A stretch of 64,000 bases of DNA from Pseudonocardia alni (lineage in GTDB: Bacteria; Actinomycetota; Actinomycetes; Mycobacteriales; Pseudonocardiaceae), in the NCBI RefSeq assembly GCF_002813375.1, contig NZ_PHUJ01000001.1, positions 44,234 through 108,233 on the forward strand. Direction: 5' to 3'. Position numbers and translations under genes: made by a program. This document shows, piece by piece, positions 35,960 to 45,856 of the stretch. Within the stretch, counting starts at the first letter, position 1; each line of letters opens with the position of its first letter. The notes under the pieces are model-generated. The model ran no database searches, was not told the origin of the DNA, and saw nothing but the letters and a program-made list of their open reading frames with translations.

Positions 35960-36178
35960 CGAACAGCCCACCGTCACGTGCCGCAGTAGAGCTGCCGCCT
36001 GCCACGCCGTCAACATTTCGCGCGCCGACCGCGGTCAGCGAGACGCCGACCCGGCTACCGGGCTGAGCCGTCACATGTCGGCAATCGATCGTTCTCGAGC
36101 TGCGAGTCTCCAAGACCTTGGTCTCAGAACTCGTGGTGTGTTGTTTCGGAGCGAGGGTGGCCGAGCCAAGCCTGATCG

Positions 36179-36470
36179 ATGGCCATGGCGAAGTCGAGGC
36201 AGCAGCGGTTGGTCGATGATCGGTTGTGGGAGCTGCTCAAGCCGTTGATCCCGCCGCGCCCGCCGGGGCGAGGCCCGGGTGGGCGGCCACCGATCGACGA
36301 TCGGGCTGCGCTGGAGGGCATCCTGTTCGTGCTCAACACTGGCTGCCGCTGGCGCGATCTGCCCGAGCAACTCGGGGCCGGGTCCGGGCACACCGCCTGG
36401 CGTCGGTTGCGGGCGTTGCAGGCCGCCGGGGTGTGGGACGGCCTGCGTCCGGGTCCGCGTCAGGCTAGCC
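36179..36470 (+). pseudogene. IS5-family transposase N-terminal fragment
   Basis: Begins at ATG 36185 or just before (MAKSRQQRLVDDRLWELLKP) and contains LIPPRPPGRGPGGRPPIDDR, ILFVLNTGCRWRDLPEQLG and AWRRLRALQAAGVWDGL, the standard DUF4096 start of IS5-type transposases. Homology ends after ~95 residues; the DDE domain is missing. The next gene begins within 60 bases. Confidence 0.85.
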
Positions 36471-36528
36471 ACTCCTCCAGCCGGTCGACCGATCCGGCGC
36501 TCGGGTAGGAACTGCGACCTTCGCTGCC

Positions 36529-37827
36529 GTGCCCCACCGACCGCTCCTGCTGGTTCTCCCGGTCCTGCTGCTCCTACTGACCATGCCGTCTGCTGCGGCA
36601 GCCTCCCCGCCCGTGGCCGATATCGCGGCTCAGGTCGATGAGGAGGCCGCACACAGCGGTCTGCCAGGATTCGCCGTCACGGTGACCCGCGGTACCTCCC
36701 TGCTCTATGCCGGCGGCCGCGGCGTCGATCACGCCGGCGCACCCATGACCGCCACGACCCCGCTCAGCCTCGCGTCACTGAGCAAATCGTTCACTGCTGT
36801 CGCCGCCGTGCGCCTCGCCGCCCGGGGCCAGATCGCCCTCGACCGCCCGGTGACCGCCCAGCTGTCGGAGTTCCGCACAGCAGACCCGCGCGGTGCGCTC
36901 ATCACGCCGCGCCACCTGCTCACTCAGACCTCCGGCCTCACCGATGCGACCGCTCACGCCGAGGCCATCGACAATGCGTGGGACCCGGCCGGTGCGGTCG
37001 CGCGCCTGCACAGCGCGACGCTGGCGACCGGTCCGGGTGCTCGGTTCGCCTACACCAACGCCAACTACGAGGTCATCGCGCGCTTGCTGGAAGTGGCCGG
37101 CGGTGCGCCGTTCCCCGAGATTCTGCGGCGGGAAGTCTTCGCGCCGCTGGGCATGGTCGACACGCACGTGGGGGTGCGTACCGACGCCCAGCCCGGGGCG
37201 GTGTCGGTGCTGGGGGTGTGGGCCCCCGCACTTGGCCTGCCTCGCTGCTGTCCTCGGGAGGCGCCGCGGGGGTCGTGTCCACCGCTCGCGACATGGGCCG
37301 CTGGCTTGCTTTTCAGAACGGTGACGGTGCTCCGCTGCTGTCCGCGCCCGACCTCGACTCGACTCATGTCCCCGGCGACCCTCGACGGACCTACGCCATG
37401 GGCTGGATCGTCGACGATGCCACCGCCGATCATTCGGTGCTCGGGCACACCGGCAGCATGCTGACCCGCAGCTCGGCGCAGATCATCGATCCCCGCACCG
37501 GCATCGGGGTCGCGGTGGCAACTGAGACCGCGTCGATGTCGGACGACACCTACGAGATGGCCCGACGGCTTTACGCCACGGCTGCCGGCGCGCCCGTCGG
37601 CCCGCCGCCGCCCGTGCGGCAGATCGTCGACGGAGTCCTGGCCGGAGCCTCCTTGCTCGCAGCGATACTGGGCGCGCTCGGCGTCGCCCGAGCACGCCGA
37701 TGGTCCGAGCGGCGAGCGTCGTCCCGACGGTGGACCGTGGTGCTGCGCCTGCTCCCCTCTACCGCCGCCCTCGCCGTGATGCTGGGTCTGCCGTGGATTG
37801 CCGGCGTGCTGTTCGTGCCCGACGCGG
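36529..37827 (+). pseudogene. Serine hydrolase (class C beta-lactamase-like), frameshifted and truncated
   Basis: GTG 36529 starts a signal peptide (LLLVLPVLLLLLTMPSAAAA), then a beta-lactamase/transpeptidase-fold domain with SLSKS (SxxK, nucleophile serine), YTNANYEVIARLLE (YxN) and later HTGSMLTRS (HTG). Near 37215-37240 the frame shifts; the second half continues GGAAGVVSTARDMGRWLAFQ. Two C-terminal transmembrane segments follow (LLAAILGALGVA; AVMLGLPWIAGVLFV). At ~37827 it ends abruptly against a phage remnant. Exported peptidase/esterase if intact. Confidence 0.8.
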
Positions 37828-38345
37828 TCCAGACCGACGATGAGGCCCTGCCCCAGGTTGACACCGAAGCCGCGGAACGCCATCGACGGCGACGTGATCC
37901 CCACGGCAGCTTCGAAGCCGTCCGCGACCCGGCGGCCCAGTTCTTCGATGTAGTCCAGGACGGCCTGGGTCTTCGCCTTCAACCCGTTCCGGTGGCGATC
38001 ATGGAGCCCAGCGACGCCAGCCAGCCCAGGACCATGCTCGGGAGGCCGGCCAGCCAGGTGCCCACGGCTGTCACGGCGTCCAGGGCGGTCTGGCCCAGCC
38101 CGGCGAACCACGAGCCCGCCGCGGGCAGAGCGGAGCTGATCATGTCCGGCAGGCTCATGACCCAGTCGAGCGCGGCACCACCTGCGGAAACGATGGCGTC
38201 CGAGACCGCGGTGACGGTGTTCCGGAACCCTCGAAGTTGTTCCAGGCGTAGATCGGCGCGGCGGCGACCAGGCCGACCACGAGCGCGATCACGAGGCCGA
38301 TCGGAGACATGGCGAACGCCAGGATCAGGATCATCCAGGCACGAT
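37828..38345 (-). pseudogene. Phage tail tape-measure protein fragment
   Basis: Minus-strand pieces in three frames: MSPIGLVIALVVGLVAAAPI, then FRNTVTAVSDAIVSAGGAAL with further hydrophobic helices, then ELGRRVADGFEAAVGITSPS followed by RGFGVNLGQGLIVGL. The GI-SPS-F-xxG-xxxxGLxxGL ending is the classic C-terminus of tape-measure proteins. Frame changes near 38236 and 37985 show decay (or indels). It marks a former prophage. Confidence 0.75.
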
Positions 38346-38534
38346 CTGCTCGACGAACTCGACGCCGTACTGTTCATCCGCGACGCCGACTGACCCGGAC
38401 CGGCGTGGGTCCACGACGACCGCGTACCCACCCACCGCGCGCACCCCCGACCGCGAGTTCCGAGCGCCCCACGGCGGACTCCGGCCCCGGTCCTGGGCGG
38501 GGCCTGTGGAGCAGCTCGCCACTGGGCTGAGTGC

Positions 38535-39860
38535 TCACAAGCCCAGTCGGGTCACGGCATTGCCCACGAGCGGGGCGTGGTCGCGGTCGTAGGTCTCGAT
38601 CATGGCGTCGCTGGTGTGGCGGGTCTGGCGGCGCACCGAGCGGTGGTCGGCGCCGTTGCGCCGGGCGGTGGTGACGAACCCGGCGCGCAGTGAGTGGAAG
38701 CCCATCGGGCCCGGCAGGCCCGCGGCCTCGGCGCGACGACGGACCATGGCATGCAGGGCATCGCCGGTCATCGGGGTGTCGGCGAGGGTGCCGCCGCGGC
38801 GGATCGCCCGCAGCAGCGGTGTGTGCCCGGCCAGCGTGGGTGCCGGGGCCCGGAACGACCGGGCCGCCGGCCCGTGAGTTCCCGCGGCGCCGGCGTCGAC
38901 GGGCGTGGAGGCGCGTGCGTCACCAGCGCTGTCGTCGGTGGGGCCGGGGTGCGGGAACAGGTGGCCCAGCTCGGGCCAGGGCGGGGTGGCCAGGACGGCG
39001 CGCATCAAAGCTGGGCGACCGTGCGGGGCGGCGGCGAGCAACCCCACCCAGCGCAGCACCGCGCACGGCGGGCAGGTGCCCGCCCGGGCGCCGTAGGGCA
39101 ACACCACGGTAGCGCCACGCCCGGTCTGGTCGGTCTTGGACCGGGCGATGTGCACGTGCAGCCCGTCGACCGGGTGGAAGGCCACGTCGGCGACGGTGAG
39201 GGCGGCGAGCTCGCTGCGCCGCAGCGCACCGGTGAACCCGATCAGCAGCGCGGCGGCATCGCGGACACCGATCAACCCGGCCGGCCACGTCCCGAACCCC
39301 GTGTCCGCGAGCACGGTGCGCAGGTCGTCCAGCAGGAGCGGACGCATCTGATGGGTGGAGTGGGCGCGGGACCGCTTGATACCGGTGAGCACCGCACCGA
39401 CGGTCGGGTCGCGGGTCGGGGACGGGTGGCCGGCATCGTGGTGGGCGGCGGCGATCGCGGCCAGGCGCCGGCCCATCGTGGCCGGGGAGAACACCGCCTC
39501 TCCGTCCGCGGTGCGGGTGGCCTCGAGGTCGGCCAGGTAGAGCCGCACGGTGTCCACCGCCGCCGGCAACGCCGGTAGCCCCGCTGCGGCACACCAGCGG
39601 CGGAAGTGTGCCCAGTCCCCCGCGTAGGCGGCGCGGGTGCGCGGTGCCCGCGCGGCGGTGGCGTGGGCGTCGGCGCGGGCGGCCAGCGCGGCCAGCGACG
39701 CGGCACGGGCAGCCGCGGCCGCGACGCCGTCGGGCAGCACCGCGGTGCCGAGCGCGGCGTCCAGATCGGTGTCGAGCTGGGTCCCGGGCTCGTCCGCGGC
39801 GCCCGCAACGGGGCCCATGTCGGTGCCCGGGTGGGCGTCGGTGGCCTTCTCCACGCTCAT
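38535..39860 (-). CDS. Tyrosine recombinase / integrase
   Basis: A 441-residue site-specific recombinase with an intact catalytic set: Arg in GALRRSELAALTV (~residue 225), the HSLRAGF box (HxxR, ~residue 388) and nucleophile Tyr in HTSDAMIETYDRD (~residue 420). The core-binding domain spans ~residues 70-165. ATG 39860 follows GGGAAGGGG; upstream in-frame codons have no such site. A ~30-residue Ala/Pro/Thr insertion before the HSLR box is a variable loop. Its 3' end is echoed by a remnant at 19797-19945. It is probably the integrase of a mobile element that ends nearby, though I see no tRNA attachment site. Confidence 0.9.
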   Translation of the reverse strand: MSVEKATDAHPGTDMGPVAGAADEPGTQLDTDLDAALGTAVLPDGVAAAAARAASLAALAARADAHATAARAPRTRAAYAGDWAHFRRWCAAAGLPALPAAVDTVRLYLADLEATRTADGEAVFSPATMGRRLAAIAAAHHDAGHPSPTRDPTVGAVLTGIKRSRAHSTHQMRPLLLDDLRTVLADTGFGTWPAGLIGVRDAAALLIGFTGALRRSELAALTVADVAFHPVDGLHVHIARSKTDQTGRGATVVLPYGARAGTCPPCAVLRWVGLLAAAPHGRPALMRAVLATPPWPELGHLFPHPGPTDDSAGDARASTPVDAGAAGTHGPAARSFRAPAPTLAGHTPLLRAIRRGGTLADTPMTGDALHAMVRRRAEAAGLPGPMGFHSLRAGFVTTARRNGADHRSVRRQTRHTSDAMIETYDRDHAPLVGNAVTRLGL

Positions 39861-40105
39861 CCGGGCCCCTTCCCTGGACATGGACCTGCGCCCGCGGTCG
39901 CGGGATAGGTCAGATAACGGAAGATTATCGCGTGTCTCAGCCGCACAGGTGGAAGTGACCAGGTGCGCCGCCCACGACGACCGAAACGAGGCAGATCCGC
40001 CCGCGGGAGACGGCCCTGAACAGGGCAGACTCCCCTGACCTTCCTCCCGACTGCCGGATCCTGGGAGGCTGGAGGCTGGAGGCATGGCTCCGATCCGTAA
40101 GGTCC

Positions 40106-40498
40106 ATGCCGCGTAGGCGCCCAGCCCAGGTACGGGCGAGAAACCAGCGACAGCCGCGCCCGACTGTGATACGCGGTGTCTCGCTCTCGACCAGCCGGGC
40201 GCTCGACCGACTCGACCGACCACGGCTCACCTCGGGCAGCGTCCGCACCGATCTTCTCTCGTGGCGTCGCGTCACCCTCAAGCCACGTTCCACGCTCCAG
40301 CGAGAGAACAACGACTGGGTCCAGTTCATCGGCCCGTTCAGCCGAGACGTCCTCGAGCAGGCCCTGCACGCCCTACCTCGGCATCGTCGCGCATCGCTCC
40401 GCCGCCAGATCGCCCAGCTCGACGCCCGGTTCCTGGACAAGACCCTGAACAATCCCACCGCCGACCCGTCACTCCCCTGGTGGTGGCGCCGCACCTGA
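40106..40498 (+). CDS. Hypothetical basic protein with C-terminal Trp-rich tail
   Basis: A 130-residue protein from ATG 40106. The first ~60 residues are Arg-rich and low-confidence; residues ~70-130 (WVQFIGPFSRDVLEQALHAL ... PSLPWWWRR) look like a folded small domain. Start may lie further downstream. Function unknown. Confidence 0.5.
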   Translation: MPRRRPAQVRARNQRQPRPTVIRGVSLSTSRALDRLDRPRLTSGSVRTDLLSWRRVTLKPRSTLQRENNDWVQFIGPFSRDVLEQALHALPRHRRASLRRQIAQLDARFLDKTLNNPTADPSLPWWWRRT

Positions 40499-40680
40499 GC
40501 TGCACCGACGACCCGAAGCCAAGTAGAACCGTGCGGACATCAGCACAACCAAGGCAGGACCCATCCCGACAACGCGGGCCGGGGAGCCGGCCACGGGCGG
40601 CCTGCCCGCCAGACCGCCCAGGAACGCCGGGGAACGACCTCCCTGGCTCGGGGAAAGACACCACGACGAGGAGCACCCCG

Positions 40681-41052
40681 ATGAGCACTTGCACTCACCC
40701 CGGCGCGCAGGTCCACGGCCTGATCGGCTCCGGCCCGATCGCGCCGAGCGGAGCAGACCCGGCTGACCTCGAGCCGATCGAGTGGAGCCACCTCGCCGAG
40801 CCGCTACGCCCGGGCGAACGCATGTCGGCCGCGATCGGTGCCTGCAGCAGCTGCGGGGCGCTGGTGGTCTCGGTGTCGACCTGGCACCCCACCGACGGCC
40901 ACGGCGAACACGCGGTGCAGTACCGGACCCCCTGGACCTCGATGTACGGCCGGAACCCATCCGACCCTGTCGCAGCTGACCCCGCAGGCCGCCCACCGCT
41001 GCCGGCCACGCTGGTCGGACTCGGCGGCGAGGATCTGACACCGAGGGGCTGA
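40681..41052 (+). CDS. Hypothetical protein with CxxC motif
   Basis: A 123-residue soluble protein starting at ATG 40681. An early CTH and a GACSSCGALVVSVSTW segment suggest a small metal-binding site. No family recognised. A strong terminator follows at 41130. Confidence 0.6.
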   Translation: MSTCTHPGAQVHGLIGSGPIAPSGADPADLEPIEWSHLAEPLRPGERMSAAIGACSSCGALVVSVSTWHPTDGHGEHAVQYRTPWTSMYGRNPSDPVAADPAGRPPLPATLVGLGGEDLTPRG

Positions 41053-41129
41053 CCCCCGTCCCCCTTGCGCGCCGAAAATCGGGGTAGCCACGCACAACGA
41101 CACGACGCACAACGACACGGCGCGCAACC

Positions 41130-41166
41130 GAGACCCCCGCTGCAGCACCCCCGCAGCGGGGGTCTC
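41130..41166. terminator. Bidirectional hairpin terminator
   Basis: Perfect 13-base stem GAGACCCCCGCTG / CAGCGGGGGTCTC with an 11-base loop, between convergent genes ending at 41052 (+) and 41188 (-). Confidence 0.85.
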
Positions 41167-41187
41167 ATCACGTCTGACGCACGCGAG

Positions 41188-42117
41188 CTACTCGAGTTCC
41201 CAATAGCGATCCGGGCGGGGATCGGTCAGCGCGTTGATGGCCTCATACTTCGCCTTGATCGCGGCATGACGTGACTCAGCGAGGGCGCCCGCCTCGGGGC
41301 CGCCGATCAGCTCGGCGGTGTAGAGCTCCTCAGGCCACGTCGCGACACGAGTCTCGCCGAGCAACGCCGGGATCCGCACCGTGGCTGGGCGTACCCAGCG
41401 AGACGGTCCGACAGCGACGCGGTCGTCATCCGACAAGGCACTCCGCTCATCGCGAGGAAGTTCCAGGCCGAGATCCGGGCGATGGCGCGCCCCGTGGAAC
41501 TCCCACGGGTTCGTAGAAGGAGCGGCTCCAGGAAGCTCGTGACGAGTGACGCCCTCCGGGCTGACCTCAGTCACTGCCGGACGCGTCCGCTGCCGATCCC
41601 GGCGCACACGCCGTTCCTGGCGATGCTGCCACCACTGAGAACGACGAAGCCGGCTGTCGAAGCCCACCTCGCGAGCGAACATGGGCAAACCCCAGGTAGG
41701 TGTCACCCACGGAGAGCGGTAAGGAACCAACAGCGCAAACCGGATCATCGCCCCGTCAGGGAAGAAGCGCGCTTGCGCCGCAGCAGCAGCCTCGGCGATC
41801 GAATTGGAGATCGACATCCCGCGGTGATCCCCGAACTGCGCAAGCAAGGCCACCGGCTCAGTTCCCGGCTCGGTGCCACCCGCCATGCCGGTCCCATCTG
41901 CAACCTCCGGGACATAGATCCGAGCGTGAAGCACCGATTCCCAGCCGAGCAGCCCGTAACTGAGCACGGCCTCATCGCGCAGCCTCCACCGGTGTGGGCT
42001 CCGCGCCGGCAGCCGGCTACGAGCTCCCAGGTAGCCGGGTTCCTGCTCGCCCGGCGTCGGCAGGCGTTCCGGGCTCCCTGGCGTCGTTCGCTGCGTGGTC
42101 ATGATCGGTGCTCGCAC
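41188..42117 (-). CDS. Hypothetical protein
   Basis: A 309-residue protein. GTG 42117 follows GAGGAGG with ideal spacing, preferred over the ATG at 42102. Central region has YGLLGWESVLHARIYVPEVA and RFALLVPYRSPWVTPTWGLP, with an Arg-rich linker after. No domain recognised. It points towards the terminator at 41130 and is divergent from the nucleoside hydrolase gene. Confidence 0.65.
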   Translation of the reverse strand: MRAPIMTTQRTTPGSPERLPTPGEQEPGYLGARSRLPARSPHRWRLRDEAVLSYGLLGWESVLHARIYVPEVADGTGMAGGTEPGTEPVALLAQFGDHRGMSISNSIAEAAAAAQARFFPDGAMIRFALLVPYRSPWVTPTWGLPMFAREVGFDSRLRRSQWWQHRQERRVRRDRQRTRPAVTEVSPEGVTRHELPGAAPSTNPWEFHGARHRPDLGLELPRDERSALSDDDRVAVGPSRWVRPATVRIPALLGETRVATWPEELYTAELIGGPEAGALAESRHAAIKAKYEAINALTDPRPDRYWELE

Positions 42118-42302
42118 GACAACCTCCTCATCGCCGGGCCGGGCAAAGATCCGCGCCGATCAGCCAAGGGATCTCAGCTGATCGACGTAGGTCTCAGTGT
42201 CCACCGACCCCTGACAACCATGCCGACAGACAGCCGCGTTGTGAGCCGGTTTCGGCAGTACTGAGCCGCTAGACTGGACCTAGATCGGGGGAGGTGGCAC
42301 CG

Positions 42303-43475
42303 ATGAACGGCCCGGAGGACGACCTGTCGGCCGAGCAGGTGCGTGAGCACCGCGAGGCCATGATCGCGCTGGGGCGTCGGCTGCCCCAGACCACGCTCGC
42401 CGACACCGCGACCCAGCTGCAGACCGCCGAGCTCCGCGCTCCCGCGGTGGGCGCGCCGATGGTCATCGACACCGACATCGGTGGCGACGCCGATGACGCC
42501 CTCGCCCTGGTCGCGGCCGCCCGCCACAGTCGCGAACTCGCGCTGGTGATCACCGCCGACGAGACCGGCCCCGACCACCGCGCCCCCCACCCTGCTGGGC
42601 GGGGATACGGGCAGCGGGCCCGGTTCGCCCGGTACCTGCTTGATGTCGTCGGCCGCGGCGACATCGCGGTCGCTGCCGGCGCGACGACCGGACACACCGA
42701 CTACTTCTGCGTCGAGGACCTCATTCCGGCCACCGTCGCCCCGGCGCCGGGCGGCCGGGATGCTGTGCTGGCTGCGGTCGCCGAGCTCGCCGGCCGGTGC
42801 GATGGCCCGATCCGGTGGGTCGGGATGGCGCCGCTGTCGAACCTGGCCGAGGTGTGTGATCACCTCCCCGAGATCGCCGGCCGGTTGCAGGTGACCCAGA
42901 TGGGCGGGGCGATCCACTACCGTCGCCCCGAACGGGCCGAGCACAACATTCGTCTCGACGTCGACGCCGCCCGCCGGGTGCTGGCCGCGGTCGCCGACGG
43001 GCGCCTGGCCAAGCCGCGGTTCGTCCTGTCCGACACCACCTTCACCGACCAGATCGCCGTGCACGCCACCCACCCGCTGCACCGCCGTCTTGCCGGCCGT
43101 GCCGAGTCGTGGGCGGTGTTGTTGGAGGGGCACCTGCAGCGCTGGTACCGCGACCACCACGACTCGACGCTGCAGCACGACGCGCTGACCCTGTCCGCCG
43201 CGCTCGGGCTGCCGTTCGTGCGCAGCGCGACCGCGCGCATCGCGATGGACGACATCGGCCGCTGGAGCATCCCCGACGCCAGCGACGCGGGTGGGGCGGC
43301 GGGTACGGGGCTGCGGGTCAGCCGCAGCGCGGACTACCCGGCGTTCATGGCTTGGCTCGAACACGCCCTCGACCCGGCCACCCCGGCCGCGGCGGGCACC
43401 GTCGACCTGAGCGGCGCCGGGGCCCGGGCCGGTGCTGGTGTGGTGTCCGGGGCCGGGGTGCGGCGGCCGGCCTGA
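42303..43475 (+). CDS. Nucleoside hydrolase-like protein
   Basis: A 390-residue protein. VIDTDIGGDADDALALVAAA (residues ~54-73) is the DTDxGxDxDDAxAL ribose/Ca2+ motif of inosine-uridine-preferring nucleoside hydrolases; TQMGGAIHYRRPERAEHNIR matches the family's MGG...EfN segment, and HDALTL corresponds to the late H-D motif. It likely cleaves an N-ribosidic bond of a nucleoside or related nucleotide. ATG 42303 follows GGGGGAGG. Its ~60-residue N-terminal extension and Gly/Ala/Val C-tail are unusual. A HAD-like gene follows on the same strand. Confidence 0.8.
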   Translation: MNGPEDDLSAEQVREHREAMIALGRRLPQTTLADTATQLQTAELRAPAVGAPMVIDTDIGGDADDALALVAAARHSRELALVITADETGPDHRAPHPAGRGYGQRARFARYLLDVVGRGDIAVAAGATTGHTDYFCVEDLIPATVAPAPGGRDAVLAAVAELAGRCDGPIRWVGMAPLSNLAEVCDHLPEIAGRLQVTQMGGAIHYRRPERAEHNIRLDVDAARRVLAAVADGRLAKPRFVLSDTTFTDQIAVHATHPLHRRLAGRAESWAVLLEGHLQRWYRDHHDSTLQHDALTLSAALGLPFVRSATARIAMDDIGRWSIPDASDAGGAAGTGLRVSRSADYPAFMAWLEHALDPATPAAAGTVDLSGAGARAGAGVVSGAGVRRPA

Positions 43476-43513
43476 GCACCCCACGCCCCGGCACACCCGG
43501 CGGCCCGGACAGC

Positions 43514-44929
43514 GTGGCGGCGATCGCACACGCCTACGGGCTGCACACCGAGGCGGAGCGCGACGCGATCGCCCGCGCCTACCGGGTGTTCCATACCCAC
43601 CACGCCCAGTTCGTCACCGCGGTCTCTGCCGAGATGCTGCGTGACCTGCACCGCGACGTCGACGAGCGCGGCGCTCGGATCGTGTTCCTCGGCCGCGACG
43701 GGCATCCCTACGCCACCGCCGTGCGGGGCCTGGACCCCGACTTCGCCGAAACCCACACGGTCGAGATCGTGCTGTCCCGCGCCGTGGTCGACGCCGCCCT
43801 GACCGACCTCGAAGACCGGACCGGCGCCCGCTTCCACGCTGTGGAGGCCTTCCGGGTCCGGGACCGGATCGATCCCGCCACCACCGTAGGTGCGTTCCAG
43901 GCCCTGTCTGACTACCTCGACGACGCAGGCGTCCCCACCGCGGGCGGGGTGCTCACCTTCGTCGACAACTCGTTCAAGGGCACCATCCAGGAGCTCTACA
44001 CCGCCGCCTACCCCGACGTGGAGGTCCACGGCCGCTACGCCATCCATGGCACCCACCCCGACGACCCGCACCCCGGCAACAAGACCGGCTATGCGCTGCA
44101 CCTGCCCGCCGACACACGCTGGCGTGGCTACCCCCTGGCCGAGCTCCCCGCCGAACCGGAGCTGACCCTCGGCGCGGCAGAAGCCGTTGCCGCGATCGAG
44201 CACACCCTGCACGGCCCCGACACCAGCCCCGCCGCCATCGACACCACCGGCCCGGTCCAGGGACCGCAACGCCGCCAGCCGGCGCCGCTGCGGGGATACA
44301 ACCCCGCGCTCATCACCCCGCCCTACCGCGACGCCCGCGTACGAGAAGCGGTCAAGGTAGCGGCACTACTCGCCGTGCACGACGCCGCCGTGCAAGCCCG
44401 GCCCCGCTGGACAGGAGCACCGGCCCAGCAGACCCAGCCAGAACGCACGCACGCCATCGCCGCGTTCGCCGACGACATCCGCGCCTGGATCACGAAGGCT
44501 CCCCAGCGCGACCCGGGCCTCAGCGAGGTGCTCGATGCGTTCGTCCGGCGCCGCGACCGTGCCCTGCTCTCCCAGGTCTATGACCAGCTCGTTGTCGCCG
44601 GCCTGGACCCCGCCGAACCCGCGCAGCACTGGATCGCACTGCTCCCCACAACCCCGGACCACTCCCTCCCCGACCACGTCGACGCCGGCAGCGCCCACCA
44701 CGATGGGCCGGCACCTCATGAGCCGCCCAGCTTCCAGACAGCGATGCAGCACCTCAGGAGCGCCGTCGACGCTGCCCGCCGCGGCGTCGCCGCCGATACG
44801 CAGGAGCAGACGCGCACACCAGCGGCACCTGCCACTCGGCCCCCGCGGCGAGACACCGGCACACAGGTCGACCCCTTGCAGAACCGACCTGATCAAGACC
44901 GGCCCTCCGGCTACGACAGCGGCTACTGA
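43514..44929 (+). CDS. HAD-superfamily-like protein (COG5610-type)
   Basis: About 471 residues. The region RIVFLGRDGHPYATAVRGLD resembles the FLxRDG motif of COG5610-type HAD hydrolases, and LTFVDNSFKGTIQELYTAAY resembles their FVDxGxxGTxQ segment. The C-terminal ~200 residues are helical then low-complexity (Pro/Thr/Asp). GTG 43514 is the first plausible start after the hydrolase stop but has a weak ribosome site; earlier initiation is possible. Paired with a nucleoside hydrolase, suggesting sequential handling of a nucleotide or sugar phosphate; inference. Confidence 0.6.
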   Translation: MAAIAHAYGLHTEAERDAIARAYRVFHTHHAQFVTAVSAEMLRDLHRDVDERGARIVFLGRDGHPYATAVRGLDPDFAETHTVEIVLSRAVVDAALTDLEDRTGARFHAVEAFRVRDRIDPATTVGAFQALSDYLDDAGVPTAGGVLTFVDNSFKGTIQELYTAAYPDVEVHGRYAIHGTHPDDPHPGNKTGYALHLPADTRWRGYPLAELPAEPELTLGAAEAVAAIEHTLHGPDTSPAAIDTTGPVQGPQRRQPAPLRGYNPALITPPYRDARVREAVKVAALLAVHDAAVQARPRWTGAPAQQTQPERTHAIAAFADDIRAWITKAPQRDPGLSEVLDAFVRRRDRALLSQVYDQLVVAGLDPAEPAQHWIALLPTTPDHSLPDHVDAGSAHHDGPAPHEPPSFQTAMQHLRSAVDAARRGVAADTQEQTRTPAAPATRPPRRDTGTQVDPLQNRPDQDRPSGYDSGY

Positions 44930-45143
44930 ACCGCAACGAGCGCTCGACCAGCCAAAGCGAAAGTGTCGGTGCACCGTGTCACGCTGCGCCAATGAGCTGG
45001 ATGCAGCGCCGGTACCACGCAGTGACCTGCACCAACGCTCAGTGCGACCCAAGCTGCGTGATCGCCGACCCCACCCGCACCGGGGGGCAGATTTGCCCGC
45101 GCGCCGCCGCAACCATCATGTCCCGACCGCTCACACTGATGTC

Positions 45144-45368
45144 ATGAGCACGGAAACCGACCCCCAGGTCGCGGCCCGCTCGTTATGCGCGGGCCGCCCA
45201 GTCCTCTCGCGCCTCCGCCGCCACAACCTCGCCGACGACGTCACGTGGATCCTGCCTACGGACCTGCTACCGGACCTGCATGAACTCGAGGGCGTCCCCG
45301 TCGTGCACGCCGACGTACCCGGCCCGTTGCTAGCCCACTGGGTTCGCCGACAAGGCGACGTCCGCTGA
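45144..45368 (+). CDS. Small hypothetical protein (74 residues)
   Basis: ATG 45144. Sequence such as LRRHNLADDVTWILPTDLLP suggests a compact soluble protein. No strong ribosome site and no homology recognised. Confidence 0.45.
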   Translation: MSTETDPQVAARSLCAGRPVLSRLRRHNLADDVTWILPTDLLPDLHELEGVPVVHADVPGPLLAHWVRRQGDVR

Positions 45369-45493
45369 ACTTCGGAACATCGACGACCCCTTCCAAACCC
45401 AGTCCGCCAGACCGGCGGTCATCGACAGCAAACCGGAATCGGATTCGGCGCGTCGCGTTCCCTCTGACTGCTCTGATCGGGTAGAAAGTCCCC

Positions 45494-45721
45494 ATGCCGC
45501 AACCGCATCGAGGAGACCGAGTCGCGACTCACGTCCGTCTCCCCCGTCCGATGCGCGAGGCCGCCGAGGCCATCGCTCGTCGTGACGGGATCGCCGTAGG
45601 CGACGCTGTCACGAAGGTGTTCGGCGAAGCTCTCGGGTTCGCGATCCCCGACTACTGCTTGTCCCCGCGCGAGCGAGCGACGCAGAACGAGTTGGAGCTG
45701 CCTCTAGACAAGGCCTCGTAA
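45494..45721 (+). CDS. Small ribbon-helix-helix-like protein (75 residues)
   Basis: ATG 45494. VATHVRLPRPMREAAEAIAR resembles a beta-strand plus first helix of RHH DNA-binding proteins, followed by DAVTKVFGEALGFAI. A perfect terminator starts seven bases after its stop, supporting a real gene. It lies just upstream of the replication gene and could be a copy-control regulator; inference. Confidence 0.6.
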   Translation: MPQPHRGDRVATHVRLPRPMREAAEAIARRDGIAVGDAVTKVFGEALGFAIPDYCLSPRERATQNELELPLDKAS

Positions 45722-45727
45722 CGAGAT

Positions 45728-45759
45728 CGAGGCGGCCCCCCGGCCAGGGGGCCGCCTCG
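45728..45759 (+). terminator. Hairpin terminator
   Basis: Perfect 13-base stem CGAGGCGGCCCCC / GGGGGCCGCCTCG with a six-base loop, immediately after the small RHH-like gene and before the replication gene. Confidence 0.85.
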
Positions 45760-45856
45760 CTATCGCTCTCGCGCCAGTCGGTCATGCACCCGCCTGACGC
45801 CGTAGCCCTGGCGAACCGGGGCCAATCCCCCACCTGCGAAGAAGGGGCGCTTTCGC

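Noticed and set aside
42174..44269. Long minus-strand frames opposite the nucleoside hydrolase and HAD-like genes
   Set aside because: They are GC-rich antisense shadows, compositionally biased, with no motif, while the plus strand carries recognisable active sites.
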